In this document: positions 33,115 to 42,866 of the stretch, one piece after another
How the letters are laid out: the number at the start of each line of letters is the position of its first letter
Numbering within the stretch: position 1 is the stretch's first letter
From: Bacillota bacterium
GTDB lineage: Bacteria; Bacillota; Clostridia; Oscillospirales; Ruminococcaceae
Length of the DNA stretch: 64,000 bases
NCBI GenBank assembly: GCA_023457355.1
Contig: JAEWLW010000085.1
Span: 9,408-73,407 of the forward strand
Direction of reading: 5' to 3'
Program-made: the position numbers and the translations under genes
Notes under the pieces: model-generated
What the model saw: only the letters and a program-made list of their open reading frames with translations
The model's database searches: none
What the model was told of the DNA's origin: nothing

Positions 33115-33710
33115 AATTTAAGAACAAAAACAGGATAACAAATATGCCCTGTAAGCGCATGACAGCGATTGCGCAAAAGGCTCTTTTTGTTCAGGCTCAT
33201 GTCGGCAAAGCAATCCCGGTCATACAGAGCGATCACCTCCGGGCACGGTTACGTGGCCTCACCCATCAGCCGCTTTGTCGGCTCCAAAAATGTCTTCCCC
33301 GCGTTTGCGCTCGCAGATATCTTGGTATTCTTGCCGCCGGAACTACACATTGGCCGTCCCAAAGCGGGGCGGCCAATGTGCTGTGTTCTTTACAGAACGT
33401 CAGTTGTCGCGTTCGCGGTTAAATTCGGGTCGTCCCGAATTCTGACCGGGGGCCATATATACGGCTGGCTCCTGCCGACAATCCGATGAGGGATACTGTG
33501 ACTGCCGGTTTTAAACAGAATGCGTTGCTGCGCACATACCGTCGTCAGGCGGTTCATCCGGTTTTTTTCTGAGGAGGAGTCGAACGCCCTGCTGTAGAAA
33601 AACTGCCTTGCGCCCCAATCTTTTGATTCTTTATCATGCTCCGGTATTGTGGCGTCGCTACGCGTCCGTGGCGCTGTCTTACATATCCAGCGGTTCAAAA
33701 TCAGGCCCGT
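33115..33710. other. 596-bp convergent intergenic region
   Basis: No recognisable gene in any frame. It contains a terminator-like hairpin (33346-33380) and a shorter perfect hairpin aattcggg/cccgaatt (33422-33441). It separates the DUF917 operon from the enolase-superfamily genes that converge on it. Confidence 0.5.
33346..33380. terminator. Hairpin between convergent operons
   Basis: cacattggccg (33346-33356) and cggccaatgtg (33370-33380), a perfect 11-bp stem with a 13-nt loop that can extend inwards. Followed on the plus strand by a mildly T-rich tail. Confidence 0.55.
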
Positions 33711-34859
33711 TTACGGTTCTTCATTGAACTGCCTTACGTGGCGCAACGGAAACTGCCGGGGGGCCATCTTTTCCAGAATCTTTTCGTCCAAATCGATTCC
33801 CAGTCCCGGGCGGTCGTTTAAGTAAACATAGCCGTCCCGCACATCCAAAGGCTCAACAGAGGCTTCTTTTCCGGGGGCTTCAAAATTGTAGAAATATTCG
33901 GTAATCAGAAAATTCGGCATAACCGCGGCAGCCTGTACAGTCGCAGCCAGCCCAAGCGTCGTGCTGTTGTAGTTATGCGGGGCCACAGCCACGAAATATG
34001 CCTCGGCCATAGCGGCTATTTCTTTCAATTCCAGAATGCCTCCACAGCAGCATACGTCAGGATTGATAATATTGGCGGCTTGCTTCTCAAAGACCTCTCT
34101 GAATTCAATTTTGGTGTAAAGCTCCTCACCGGTAACGATCGCCAAATCGGTTCTGTCGGCAACCGAGGCCAGCGCGTCGATGTTTTTGCACGAAACAGGT
34201 TCTTCAAACCAGAAAGGCTCGAACTCCTCCAGACGTTTTGCAAGCCTCAGCGCGTTATAAGGGGCGAGCCTGCGATGGCACTCTATCAGAAGGTCGATTT
34301 TCGGCCCAACTGCCATACGGATGGCTTTTACACAGTTGACGGCGGCCTGTTCTTCCTCCCTGCTGATGTGCAGGCGCCATGGATTTGGCAGCGGATCAAA
34401 TTTCAGTGCGGTAAAGCCCTTATCTACAAGCTTCAAAGCGCGCTCGGCCATTTCGCCGATGTCGGGGCAATTATAATACCAGCCATTGGCATAGATTCTG
34501 ATTTTTTCGCGACAGGCACCGCCCAGCAGCTTGTAAACGGGTTTGTTTACGGCTTTTCCGACGATGTCCCAAAGGGCCATCTCTATTCCGCTCATCGCCG
34601 AGAAAAAGTCCATCGACCCTCTTTTTTTCGCGAAATCATGATAGGCTACATAGGAAAAGTGCTTGATATTAAACGGATCCCGTCCGATCAAATACCGTTC
34701 CAGCTGCTCAATATGGCCTAAGATGGCGGAGTCCCGATCGAGCTGGGTATAACATTCGCCCCAGCCGACGATGCCTTCGTCTGTCGCAATTCTAACAAAA
34801 AGCCAGTTCTTTCCTGTGCCCGGATAGCACAGGTATGGCTTGACATCTGTAATTTTCAT
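33711..34859 (-). CDS. Mandelate racemase/muconate lactonizing enzyme family dehydratase 1
   Basis: 382 residues of the enolase superfamily, galactonate dehydratase-like. Metal ligands appear as Glu193 (LLIECHRR, where Asp is more usual), Glu219 (WFEEPV) and Glu245 (TGEELY); the general acid/base is His295 in VAPHNYNST. It would remove water from a sugar acid to give a 2-keto-3-deoxy acid. The true start is ATG 34859 with AAAGGA; the open frame extends back into the preceding gene without meaning. It is the last gene of a minus set with a second family member and a TTT transporter. Confidence 0.88.
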   Translation of the reverse strand: MKITDVKPYLCYPGTGKNWLFVRIATDEGIVGWGECYTQLDRDSAILGHIEQLERYLIGRDPFNIKHFSYVAYHDFAKKRGSMDFFSAMSGIEMALWDIVGKAVNKPVYKLLGGACREKIRIYANGWYYNCPDIGEMAERALKLVDKGFTALKFDPLPNPWRLHISREEEQAAVNCVKAIRMAVGPKIDLLIECHRRLAPYNALRLAKRLEEFEPFWFEEPVSCKNIDALASVADRTDLAIVTGEELYTKIEFREVFEKQAANIINPDVCCCGGILELKEIAAMAEAYFVAVAPHNYNSTTLGLAATVQAAAVMPNFLITEYFYNFEAPGKEASVEPLDVRDGYVYLNDRPGLGIDLDEKILEKMAPRQFPLRHVRQFNEEP

Positions 34860-34887
34860 GCTATGAGATCCTTTCCGTATGAAGTCT

Positions 34888-36030
34888 TTACTCGAGTGTC
34901 TTTGAAGTTTGACTGACCAGAACCCGCTTAGCGGTATCCCAATCGACATGCAGCCCCAGCCCAGTTCCGCCTGGAACCTGCATGTGATTGTCTGAAACGG
35001 TTTTGGCGGAGACCGGTTCCAAAAAAAGTTCATCGATCAACTTTTGAAACTGATGATCCCGGTCAAAAAATTCCACCATCATGGCATTGTTGATCGCACC
35101 GAGCAATGAGGCGTGGATTTCCTGCATGCCGTGCGGCGCAATCTTAATATCGTATGCCGACGCGAGGTGAGCTACCCGAATCCATTCTGTGATTCCCCCG
35201 ACACGGCTAACGTCGGGCTGCATAATATCAGCCGCTTCCATTGTAATCAGATTGCGAAAATCGAATCTTGTGTAAAGATTTTCGCCCAACGCAATCGGAA
35301 TTGCCGTCTTTTGGCGAAGATGCCGTAAACCCTCCAGATTGTCGGATGAAATCGGTTCCTCAATGAAAAGCAGGTTGAACTTTTCCCACGATACCGCGGC
35401 CCTGACCGCCGTGGAAACATCCCACGCTTCCCCGGCATCCACCATCAGCGTTACGTCGTCGCCAATTACGCTGCGTACAAGTTCAAGCCGTTCGGTATCT
35501 CTTTTGAGGGAAGCGCCGCCGACGCGGATTTTGATGGCCTGATAACCTTTTTTCAGGTAGTCCTCCATTTCGCGTGCGAGCTCCGGGTCGGGACTGTAAT
35601 GTCCGCCGCTTACATAGAAGGGGATTTGGTCGCTGTTGCCGCCCAGCAACTTCGAAATCGGCTTACCTGCGCTCTTGCCGATGATATCCCACAGTGCCAT
35701 ATCAACCGCGCTGATTGCGCGCAACACGGCGCCCCGGCGTCCGAAGCGCCTGGTTGCGGTATACATCTTATCCCAGAGGCGCTGGGTATCCTGAGGATTT
35801 TCGCCCAGAATGCACGGGAACAGCGCTTCGCTGATGGTCAGCTCGATGATTTTTATCTCCGCGCCCCCAGCCATATGCAGCCCGGTGATATAGGAGATTC
35901 CCGTCTCGCCGTCGTCAGTCCGAATTTCTGTCAAGATGATGTCCCTGCCGGCCATGTTCCCGCGCCCCGAAACAACCTGCTGAGAAAACGGCTCAAAAAG
36001 TACATATGTTGTTACATTTATAATTTTCAT
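34888..36030 (-). CDS. Mandelate racemase/muconate lactonizing enzyme family dehydratase 2
   Basis: 380 residues of the enolase superfamily. Catalytic Lys167 in AIKIRVGG, metal ligands Asp198 (MVDAGEAW), Glu224 (FIEEP) and Glu250 (LGEN), and His300 in IAPHGM are all in place, giving a mandelate racemase-subgroup active site. The Lys-x-Arg in place of Lys-x-Lys is a known variation among sugar-acid dehydratases. It differs clearly from its neighbour, so the operon handles two acids or two stereoisomers. It is 29 bp upstream of dehydratase 1. Confidence 0.88.
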   Translation of the reverse strand: MKIINVTTYVLFEPFSQQVVSGRGNMAGRDIILTEIRTDDGETGISYITGLHMAGGAEIKIIELTISEALFPCILGENPQDTQRLWDKMYTATRRFGRRGAVLRAISAVDMALWDIIGKSAGKPISKLLGGNSDQIPFYVSGGHYSPDPELAREMEDYLKKGYQAIKIRVGGASLKRDTERLELVRSVIGDDVTLMVDAGEAWDVSTAVRAAVSWEKFNLLFIEEPISSDNLEGLRHLRQKTAIPIALGENLYTRFDFRNLITMEAADIMQPDVSRVGGITEWIRVAHLASAYDIKIAPHGMQEIHASLLGAINNAMMVEFFDRDHQFQKLIDELFLEPVSAKTVSDNHMQVPGGTGLGLHVDWDTAKRVLVSQTSKTLE

Positions 36031-36067
36031 GAATGTAGCACCTTTCTGTTGGTTGTTCTATAAGGTC

Positions 36068-37589
36068 TCATTGGGCTTTTTTAGCTTGTTTTCTCTTTCT
36101 GTAAAAGCTATAAACGCCGAACACAAACAAAAGAACCGCCGCGAGGAAGAAAACGCGGGAAATCGGCCTCATTACAAAAGTCATCGGATTTCCCATAGAT
36201 ATAACCAGAGCGCGGCGAAGCGCTTTCTCCATGTCGTTGCCAAGAATCATCGCCAAAATTAAAGGCGCGATTGAAAACTTCCTGGCGTGGAAGATATAGC
36301 CTAAAATTCCAAAAAGAATCATAACCCATAAATCCATCATAGATCTGTTAACGCTGAATACGCCCACAAAGCATATGGTTACCACGGTGGTTGTAATGAC
36401 CGGTTTTGATACCTTCAGCAGCCACACGAAAAAAGGGACAAGCGTGCTGCAAACAACAAGCAGAACAATGTTCGCAACATACATGCTCGCGATGATGCCC
36501 CAAGCAAGCGCGGGGTTCTGCGTAAAGAACATGGGCCCCGGCTGTGTACCCAGAATGATCAGGGCTCCCAACAAAACCGCTGATGTCGATGAGCCGGGAA
36601 TACCCAACGCGAAAAGCGGCACATAGGTGCCGGCAAAACAGGCGCTGTTTGCCGCTTCGGCAGCCGCAATTCCATTTAAGACGCCGGTGCCGTATTTTTC
36701 GGGCTCTTTTGAAATCGCCTTTTGTGTTTGATAGGCAAAAAAGCTTGCGGTTGATCCGCCCGCACCGGGCAGAACACCCACAAAGAACCCAAGAACAGCA
36801 GAGCGGACCATGCACCAAAAGGAACCCACAACTTCAGAAAAGTTTGGAAACATATTCCGAAAAGTCAGTTTTGATTTGTACATCAGCTCGTCTTCGACTT
36901 TTTCATCTTCCGTCATAATGCGGCTAAGAATTTCGCCCAATCCAAAGAGGCCGATAATAGCGGGCACAAAATCGATTCCGTCAAGAAGCGAAAGACTGCC
37001 ATATGTAAGACGCGCATCGCCGGAAAGCACATCCTGCCCAATGGTCGAAAAGAGCAGCCCCAGTATCATCACAAGCATCGATTTAAAAAATTTATTCCCC
37101 TCCATACCGATCAGGGACATGAAGGCGAAAAGATATACGGAAAACAGTTCGGCCGGGCCGAGATTCAGCGCCCATCTCGCCAGAGGAACCGCAATTAAGG
37201 TCAGGAGTATGACGCCGATGGTACCGCCTATTGCTGATGAGATTGTGCCCATACCAATCGCGGCGCCCGCCCGGCCTCTTTTCGCCAGCGGATGGCCGTC
37301 AAGACCGGTGCAAATGTTACTGGCGGACCCCCGGAATATTGATTAAGACCGCCGTGATGGTCCCTCCGTATGTAGCACCGAAGAAAACGCCGGCAAGCAT
37401 GACCATTGAGGAGAGCGGATCGCCCCCAAAAATGGCGGGCAGCAACACGGCAATGCCTGCGGTGGCCCCGAGCCCGGGCAAAACCCCGACAAAAATACCG
37501 TACAAAGAGCCTATTGCGCATTGCAGAATAAGTGCAGGACGCAGTATATCGGAAAAGCCCTGAAGAAGCAATGCAAAAGAGTCGGACAA
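36068..37589 (-). pseudogene. tctA: Tripartite tricarboxylate transporter permease TctA, frameshifted
   Basis: The 12-helix TctA permease is split over two frames. The N-terminal part (37589-37317) begins at TTG after AGGAGGA and carries YGIFVGVLPGLGATAGIAVL and FFGATYGGTITAVLINIPG. The reading then needs one fewer base in the C5 run at 37328-37332 to continue as SASNICTGLDGHPLAKRGRA and into the long frame (GAAIGMGTISSAIGG...) to 36068. The 394-residue downstream part is otherwise intact. It could be a recent inactivating mutation, a sequencing error in a homopolymer, or phase variation. Confidence 0.85.
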
Positions 37590-37631
37590 TATGATCTCCT
37601 CCTAAACACATAACATACTTCCGCCTTTTGA

Positions 37632-38078
37632 TTAAAAGACGATCATGCGTACCAATAAAATTTTCTCAAAAATTACATAGAGTATAAGTATCCATCCCGC
37701 AGCCAGTCCGGCAGCTTTTACCCACGTCCAGTTTTCAAGCTTTTTAAATGAGATAACCGAGAATACAAAGAGGGGTGGCCAGAACCCTAAAAATTTTACG
37801 GCAAAAACAAGTGTGATAAGCATCCCGATTAGGAGGATTCCGCGCTTTCCACCCGGGCTTGTAAACATTTGGAGGGATAGAGCCTTATGGTCCGTGGTAG
37901 TAAACCAAATGAGGATGCTGAAGGCGATCAGACCGGACGATAACAAAATGGGCACTGCGGCAGGCCCCAGGGAATAGTCCTCAAAAAAAGGCATGTCGCG
38001 GACGCTCCAGATGCAGGAAAGCGCATAAAGAATCATTGCCAGGCAAAAAGCTTTTTCCAAACTGATTTTGATCCGCAT
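37632..38078 (-). CDS. tctB: Tripartite tricarboxylate transporter small permease TctB
   Basis: 148 residues with four predicted membrane segments and the family's YSLGPAAVPILLSSGLIAFS motif after the first helix. It pairs with TctA and the binding protein TctC. I start at ATG 38078, which has AAAGGAGG at 11 bp; an in-frame start at 38120 lies upstream of that ribosome site. The gene order tctC-tctB-tctA is the usual one. Confidence 0.85.
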   Translation of the reverse strand: MRIKISLEKAFCLAMILYALSCIWSVRDMPFFEDYSLGPAAVPILLSSGLIAFSILIWFTTTDHKALSLQMFTSPGGKRGILLIGMLITLVFAVKFLGFWPPLFVFSVISFKKLENWTWVKAAGLAAGWILILYVIFEKILLVRMIVF

Positions 38079-38178
38079 TCGAAAATAATCCTCCTTTGAC
38101 GGGCTTAAACGTGTAAACACACGCTTAAGCCCGTTTTAATAGGGCCGCAGGGTCCCAAAAAACTGCTAATTTAGAGCG

Positions 38179-39219
38179 TTAATAGTCAATGGAATTTAAG
38201 AAATCGGTTATGTCGCTGATCTTTTTCGAAAATTCCTCCGCGCTATGATATTCAATGGAGAGATTTGCTTTTTCAGCTGCCGCAAGAAATTCAGGATCCT
38301 TGACAATTTTATCGAATGTACTGCGCACTTTTTCCACAATTGCAGGATCGGTGCCGGCGGGCAGAACGATTCCCTGAATGGTTCCGTTGAGCGGAATTTC
38401 GTATCCGAGCTCCTTCAACGTGGGGAGGTCCGGATATTTGGCGCTGCGTTCAACGTTCAAAACCGCAAGGGGGACTATATCGCCTGACTTAATGTATTCG
38501 GGCAAAACGGTTGCGTTGATGCAGGCAATATCAACCTGTCCGCCCATCAGAGCGACCACAATGTCGTTGTCGCCCTCGTAGTTCACGATTCTGAACTTTA
38601 AATTATGGCTTGTTTCCAGCGCCTTGGCTGTAAGCGTATCGCTGCTGGTTGCGCCGCTTCCGGCATAAGAAAGCTTATCCGGGTTGGCTTTTGCATATTC
38701 TGCCAGTTCTTCAAATGTCTTATAAGGACTGTTTTTGCCGACGCAGATCACAACGGTGCTTTGCACAAGCTGGCCGATGATTTCGTAATCCTTTCTCGGG
38801 TCGGCTTTTAAGTCCCCTTTGACATAGGACATCGCAAAAGCAGGAACCGTCACATATCCCCATGTGTAACCGTCCGCAGCAGCCTTTGCAACATAGTTGT
38901 AACACACCGAACCACCTGCGGTGCTCATGTTCTCAGGGAGGAATGTTACCCCCAGCTCCTTTTCAAAAAAAGGGCAAATGGTCCTTGAGGGGATATCGGT
39001 ACCGCCTCCCGGACTGCCGGGGATAATAAAGTTAATAGGACTGGTTGGCCATTTAAGAGTTCCCTCCGTCTTACCCGCGCTAGAAGTTGTCGTGCTACTG
39101 GTGCTTGGAGCGGCTGGAGCGGTACTAGACGCAGATGATGAACCGCTGCATCCGGTCAGCGCCACCAGGATAAGAGACAAACAAACAGCCGCCAAAGATC
39201 CGCTTCTTCGATTTTTCAT
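38179..39219 (-). CDS. tctC: Tripartite tricarboxylate transporter binding lipoprotein TctC
   Basis: 346 residues, signal peptide with lipobox LTGC (Cys24), a long Ser/Thr/Ala linker, then the Bug/TctC fold: INFIIPGSPGGGTDIPSRTI, the AKANPDKLSYAGSGATSSDT segment and GGQVDIACINA. It captures a carboxylate outside the cell for TctAB. As sugar-acid dehydratases follow, the ligand is likely an aldonic or uronic-type acid. AGGAGG precedes the ATG. Confidence 0.92.
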   Translation of the reverse strand: MKNRRSGSLAAVCLSLILVALTGCSGSSSASSTAPAAPSTSSTTTSSAGKTEGTLKWPTSPINFIIPGSPGGGTDIPSRTICPFFEKELGVTFLPENMSTAGGSVCYNYVAKAAADGYTWGYVTVPAFAMSYVKGDLKADPRKDYEIIGQLVQSTVVICVGKNSPYKTFEELAEYAKANPDKLSYAGSGATSSDTLTAKALETSHNLKFRIVNYEGDNDIVVALMGGQVDIACINATVLPEYIKSGDIVPLAVLNVERSAKYPDLPTLKELGYEIPLNGTIQGIVLPAGTDPAIVEKVRSTFDKIVKDPEFLAAAEKANLSIEYHSAEEFSKKISDITDFLNSIDY

Positions 39220-39293
39220 GTTTACTCCTCCTTTAATCTTTCGGCATTCAGCCAGCTTTTATGTGAAAGCTTACGCTTTAGCCTGAATTTTTA

Positions 39294-39315
39294 TATACAA
39301 TAATATTGTATACAA
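39294..39315. promoter_or_regulatory. Candidate GntR operator upstream of tctC
   Basis: tatacaa (39294-39300) mirrors ttgtata (39306-39312), and ttgtatacaa (39306-39315) is itself a perfect 10-bp palindrome. A related core GTATAC occurs upstream of the GntR gene at 40076-40081. Confidence 0.55.
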
Positions 39316-39363
39316 AAAACTATAAGAACAATAAAGCATACGAGCTTTTCGTTTAAAACTATA

Positions 39364-40026
39364 TTAATAAAGATTATGCGCCATTCCGTTGCGTGCGCCA
39401 ATTAAAATATGTTCTTTCATGAGTTTTCCGGCCTTTTCCCCATTACCTTCTCTGAGAGCGGTAATAATTGATCTGTATTCGTTAACGGCCGATTGAGTCC
39501 GGATTGTAAATAGTTTCGGTTCGGCATGTAACTTCGGATAAGTATGATACTGCTTATAAACGATTTCAACTATTCGCTGAAACTTGCAGCGGTCGATAAA
39601 ATAAAAATGAAATTCATTGTGGTATTTCTTTGACTCTTTTGCGTTTTGGGTATCAACATAAGCTTCCAGCTGATCCACGATTAATTCCAGCTGTTTAAAG
39701 TCTTCAGCTTTCAAATCTGGACATACCGAAGATACAATAACTTCTTCCAGAGCACTCTGAATCAGATAAATTTCATAAATCTGTGTTTGGGAATATTTAT
39801 TTACTTTTTTTCCTTTATAGGGAACCGATGATACAAGCCCTTCCTTCTCAAGAATAGTAAGCGCCTCTCTGACAGGTGTTCTGCTGACCTGATAACGTTT
39901 TACAATCGCATCTTCTTTAATCCAATCATCCTCTTGGTAATGGCCGTTAATAATTTCTTCGCGCAGCCTGTCGGCAACTTCTTCACCCAATGACTTGCGG
40001 GGAATGATATATGAATTATCAGTCAT
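39364..40026 (-). CDS. GntR-family regulator (FCD subfamily)
   Basis: 220 residues. The winged HTH lies at about 8-75 (LGEEVADRLREEIINGHY, VKRYQVSRTPVREALTIL) and the FCD effector domain at about 85-210 (KKYHNEFHFYFIDRC). It lies upstream of the tctCBA/dehydratase set, same strand, with a 145-bp gap holding a GTATAC palindrome; the matching core upstream of its own start suggests autorepression and control of the transport operon by a sugar acid. Confidence 0.9.
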   Translation of the reverse strand: MTDNSYIIPRKSLGEEVADRLREEIINGHYQEDDWIKEDAIVKRYQVSRTPVREALTILEKEGLVSSVPYKGKKVNKYSQTQIYEIYLIQSALEEVIVSSVCPDLKAEDFKQLELIVDQLEAYVDTQNAKESKKYHNEFHFYFIDRCKFQRIVEIVYKQYHTYPKLHAEPKLFTIRTQSAVNEYRSIITALREGNGEKAGKLMKEHILIGARNGMAHNLY

Positions 40027-40073
40027 TAATAATATCTTCCATCTTTCTATTTTGTTTTTATAATTCTATAATC

Positions 40074-40084
40074 TAGTATACAAA
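40074..40084. promoter_or_regulatory. Candidate GntR operator, autoregulatory
   Basis: tagtatacaaa, sharing GTATACAA with the palindrome at 39306-39315, about 50 bp upstream of the GntR start. Confidence 0.45.
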
Positions 40085-40254
40085 ATACATTAATTACTGT
40101 CAATACAGCTGGTTTATTTTTCTATGTCGTAGGTTTCAAACACAGGCATGGATTGCAGATGGCAAAACGATATATGCATAAAACGCCTACGCAGTGTGCT
40201 GCACCAAGTAATGCCGCCTTTTCAGTCCGTTAAGCACTGCCGCAGAAAAATATA

Positions 40255-40296
40255 ACATCCGCAGTCCGCGGTTTTGCCGGCGCGGACTGCGGATGT
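40255..40296 (-). terminator. 16-bp perfect hairpin terminator; palindromic repeat copy 2
   Basis: acatccgcagtccgcg (40255-40270) and its exact complement (40281-40296), loop 10 nt. On the minus strand it follows the PHP gene by about 20 bp and is followed by a T-rich tract (tatatttttct), so it terminates the amino-sugar operon. A diverged copy lies at 3970-4013. Confidence 0.8.
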
Positions 40297-40314
40297 ATAG
40301 AAGAGCACCTTTCA

Positions 40315-41223
40315 TTAACCGTTTTCCATATTATAAAATCCGCTGTTTTCGGCAGGCCAGTTGGCAAGATAGTTTGCAGGTATGCACAGCGTTCCGCGGC
40401 CGATGCCGATTTCGCAGCCGGGCTTGCGGGCACCGTGATAATCACTGCCGCCGCTTTTTAAAAGCTTTCTCTTATCACAGAACATTTCAAGATCGGCTAT
40501 CTGCTCTGGGCTGAAGCTCGAATGCGCGCACTCGATTCCGTCCAGCGCGAAGTGGCTGACGATATCGTCAAGCTGTGCTCGAAACGCATCGGCATGAGAA
40601 TACTCATAAAGATGCGCCAGCAGCGCCTTGCCGCCGCTTGCATGTATCATCTCCACCGCGGTGCCGACATCGGGATAAAGCGCAGATTCATCAACATAGA
40701 GCCTGCTTTCGGGGTTATATATCTCATTTCGCGTAAAAGATTTTGAATGCTCACGGGACTGCGAAAAGCTGAACAGCGCATTGTTTTCAGGGTGGATGGT
40801 CAGTTCCTTCATAAAGGCCTTGCGGCACGATTCTTTTTTGGGGTCAAACAGTATACTGCTTTTCTCGAAAACCGCCCCCGCCTTAGAAAACGCCTTGCAT
40901 AGCAGCTCAAATTCGCGGTTTTGCTTCTCTTCAAAGGGCAGCGTGCGCCGTTTTAGCTGCCGCTCCATGATATCGAGATTAAAACCGTAGCCCAGCACCT
41001 CAACGACCTCGCCGCAGAACATGCAGGTTATCTCAACGCCGCAGATCACTTTTCCCCCCAAAAATTTGGCGTGGTCCTTCATTTCCGGCGTGCGGTAGGC
41101 CGCCACGCTGTTATGGTCGGTTATCGAAAGATATTCTATTCCTTTTTGCTGTGCCAGCTTCAAAACCGTCAAAACATCGTCGGCGCCGTCAGAATGCAGC
41201 GTGTGGGTGTGCAGGTCGATCAT
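40315..41223 (-). CDS. PHP-domain metal-dependent phosphoesterase
   Basis: About 302 residues. PHP motifs: DLHTHTLHSDG at the N-terminus, SITDHNSVAA, a central GVEITC and the C-terminal GGSDYHGARKPG. Members hydrolyse phosphoesters such as nucleoside 3',5'-bisphosphates or sugar phosphates. Starts at 41223 or 41226 both follow GAGGTG. It is the last gene of the MurNAc PTS operon and may remove a toxic phosphorylated by-product; this is inference. Confidence 0.85.
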   Translation of the reverse strand: MIDLHTHTLHSDGADDVLTVLKLAQQKGIEYLSITDHNSVAAYRTPEMKDHAKFLGGKVICGVEITCMFCGEVVEVLGYGFNLDIMERQLKRRTLPFEEKQNREFELLCKAFSKAGAVFEKSSILFDPKKESCRKAFMKELTIHPENNALFSFSQSREHSKSFTRNEIYNPESRLYVDESALYPDVGTAVEMIHASGGKALLAHLYEYSHADAFRAQLDDIVSHFALDGIECAHSSFSPEQIADLEMFCDKRKLLKSGGSDYHGARKPGCEIGIGRGTLCIPANYLANWPAENSGFYNMENG

Positions 41224-41310
41224 CATTATCACCTCATGCATAAATAGCTGTCGGGCAAGGGTTGCCTTGCCCGACACTGTCAGGAGGGGGAACTCGGCTT
41301 TGTGCCAATC

Positions 41311-42747
41311 TTACGCGTTGGCAACGTCCGATGCGGGTATGAATATGTAGGTGATGATCGCGCCCGCAATGTAAGAGATAAGCAGGCCGGTGAGGAACAT
41401 CAGCATGTATTCGGGAAGCATGATGGTAATGCCAAGCAGGCCGGAGGGGCTGTAAGCGGTGCTGGTGACATGCCATAACATACACCACGCGCCGCCGAAG
41501 CCTGCGCCCAGACCCGCGGTGATAAACGGCTTCATCATCGGCAGCGTAACGCCGTAAATAAGGGGCTCGCCGATGCCGAGCACGCCTGCCGGAAGCGCGC
41601 CGCCAATGATGGCGCAAAGCTTTTTGTTGCCTACCTGCTTCGCCTTGATATAAAGCGCAATAGCAGCGCCTACCTGGCCCGCGCCCGCCATCGCCACTGC
41701 GGGGAACAATGTGGTTCCGCCCAGTTTTTCTATCTGAAGCGCGTAGATCGGAACAAGACCGCGGTGCAGCCCGAGCAGCACCAACGGCAGGAAGGTCGCC
41801 GCGAGGATATATCCCGCCACAACACTCACCACAGGATTGGTGGAATAGATGAACAGATTCAGGAACGATGAAATAAGCGCCGATATGTAACCGGTAACAG
41901 GCATAACCAGCAACACGAACAGCGGAACCGATATCAGCATCGAAACAAGGGGTGTCATCGAAACATCGAGCACCTCGGGCATATGCTTATGAACCCATTT
42001 TTCAACCTTAGCGAGTATCCAGACGCCCACTACCACGCCGATTATGCCGCCTGCGCCGGTTGCCAGAACAGAATTGTTGACGACCTTTTCGTCATACCAG
42101 CCGATCGTTTGGGAGATGGTATTGATCACCGCATTCAACGAGGCGGCGCCTATCATACCGCCGAGCATCTCGTTGACGCCGAACTGCTTTGCAGCGCGGA
42201 CGCCGGTGAATATAGCCATGTAAGCAAGAAACGCATTGCCTATCAGAACAAAAATATTGTAGATGACCACCATGGCCGCGCCGGACGGCAGCACACCGTT
42301 CGACATAAATATTTTTATCAGCTTGCCGAGGCCGTTGCACATACCGGAAGCGATGAATGCGGGAATCATCGGCGTGAAAATATCGGCCAGAACACGAATC
42401 TTGTTAATGAAGCTGCTGTTTTTCTGGCCCGCCTTGACCTCTGCCTTCTTACTCTGCCAGTCGCCGTCTACCGTGCTCTTGCTGACAGCTTCTTTCAGGC
42501 CAAGCTCCTCGGTGCAGATGCTCATGATATTTCTCACTTTGCCGGGTCCGAGCACAATCTGAATGTAGTCTGCCTCGTCTGCCACCACGCCTATAACGCC
42601 TTCGAGCGCTTTGATTGCCGCAGGGTCTGCCTTGACGGAATCCCTGATGTTGACACGGATGCGTGTCATGCAGTTTTCGGCGTGAACAATGTTCTCCACC
42701 CCGCCCAACAGCGCTACGATTTTTGTTGCAAGCTCTTTGTTTGTCAT
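41311..42747 (-). CDS. murP: PTS system EIIBC, N-acetylmuramic acid type
   Basis: 478 residues: an N-terminal EIIB domain with phospho-Cys26 (HAENCMTRI) and a C-terminal glucose-superfamily EIIC with about 10 helices (FTPMIPAFIASGMCNGLGK, GIGEPLIYGVTLPMMKPF). No EIIA domain is fused; the EIIA gene at 47.0-47.5 kb can supply it. The order directly after murQ and the architecture support MurP (MurNAc uptake and 6-phosphorylation); a sucrose/trehalose-type EIIBC is the alternative. Confidence 0.85.
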   Translation of the reverse strand: MTNKELATKIVALLGGVENIVHAENCMTRIRVNIRDSVKADPAAIKALEGVIGVVADEADYIQIVLGPGKVRNIMSICTEELGLKEAVSKSTVDGDWQSKKAEVKAGQKNSSFINKIRVLADIFTPMIPAFIASGMCNGLGKLIKIFMSNGVLPSGAAMVVIYNIFVLIGNAFLAYMAIFTGVRAAKQFGVNEMLGGMIGAASLNAVINTISQTIGWYDEKVVNNSVLATGAGGIIGVVVGVWILAKVEKWVHKHMPEVLDVSMTPLVSMLISVPLFVLLVMPVTGYISALISSFLNLFIYSTNPVVSVVAGYILAATFLPLVLLGLHRGLVPIYALQIEKLGGTTLFPAVAMAGAGQVGAAIALYIKAKQVGNKKLCAIIGGALPAGVLGIGEPLIYGVTLPMMKPFITAGLGAGFGGAWCMLWHVTSTAYSPSGLLGITIMLPEYMLMFLTGLLISYIAGAIITYIFIPASDVANA

Positions 42748-42866
42748 GGTTCTCCCTCTTTCTGAAAAATATTGGGCTTTTCTTCGACCTTTATAAACAT
42801 GCCCTCCGACAACAGGCTGATTAGGGATTTATGACCTGAGGGCAAATCGACGCCTGGCCTGTGCGC

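Noticed and set aside
33169..33489. Possible small gene in the 33.1-33.7 kb gap
   Set aside because: No ribosome site, composition unlike neighbours, frame crosses a terminator-like hairpin and matches no family I know.
33711..35033. A 440-residue version of enolase-superfamily dehydratase 1
   Set aside because: The extra N-terminus lies within the end of the preceding gene; the ATG at 34859 has a ribosome site and gives the normal family start.
39262..39280. CcpA cre-like site (gaaagcttacgctttag) before tctC
   Set aside because: It is palindromic but lacks the central CG and flanking TG/CA of the cre consensus.
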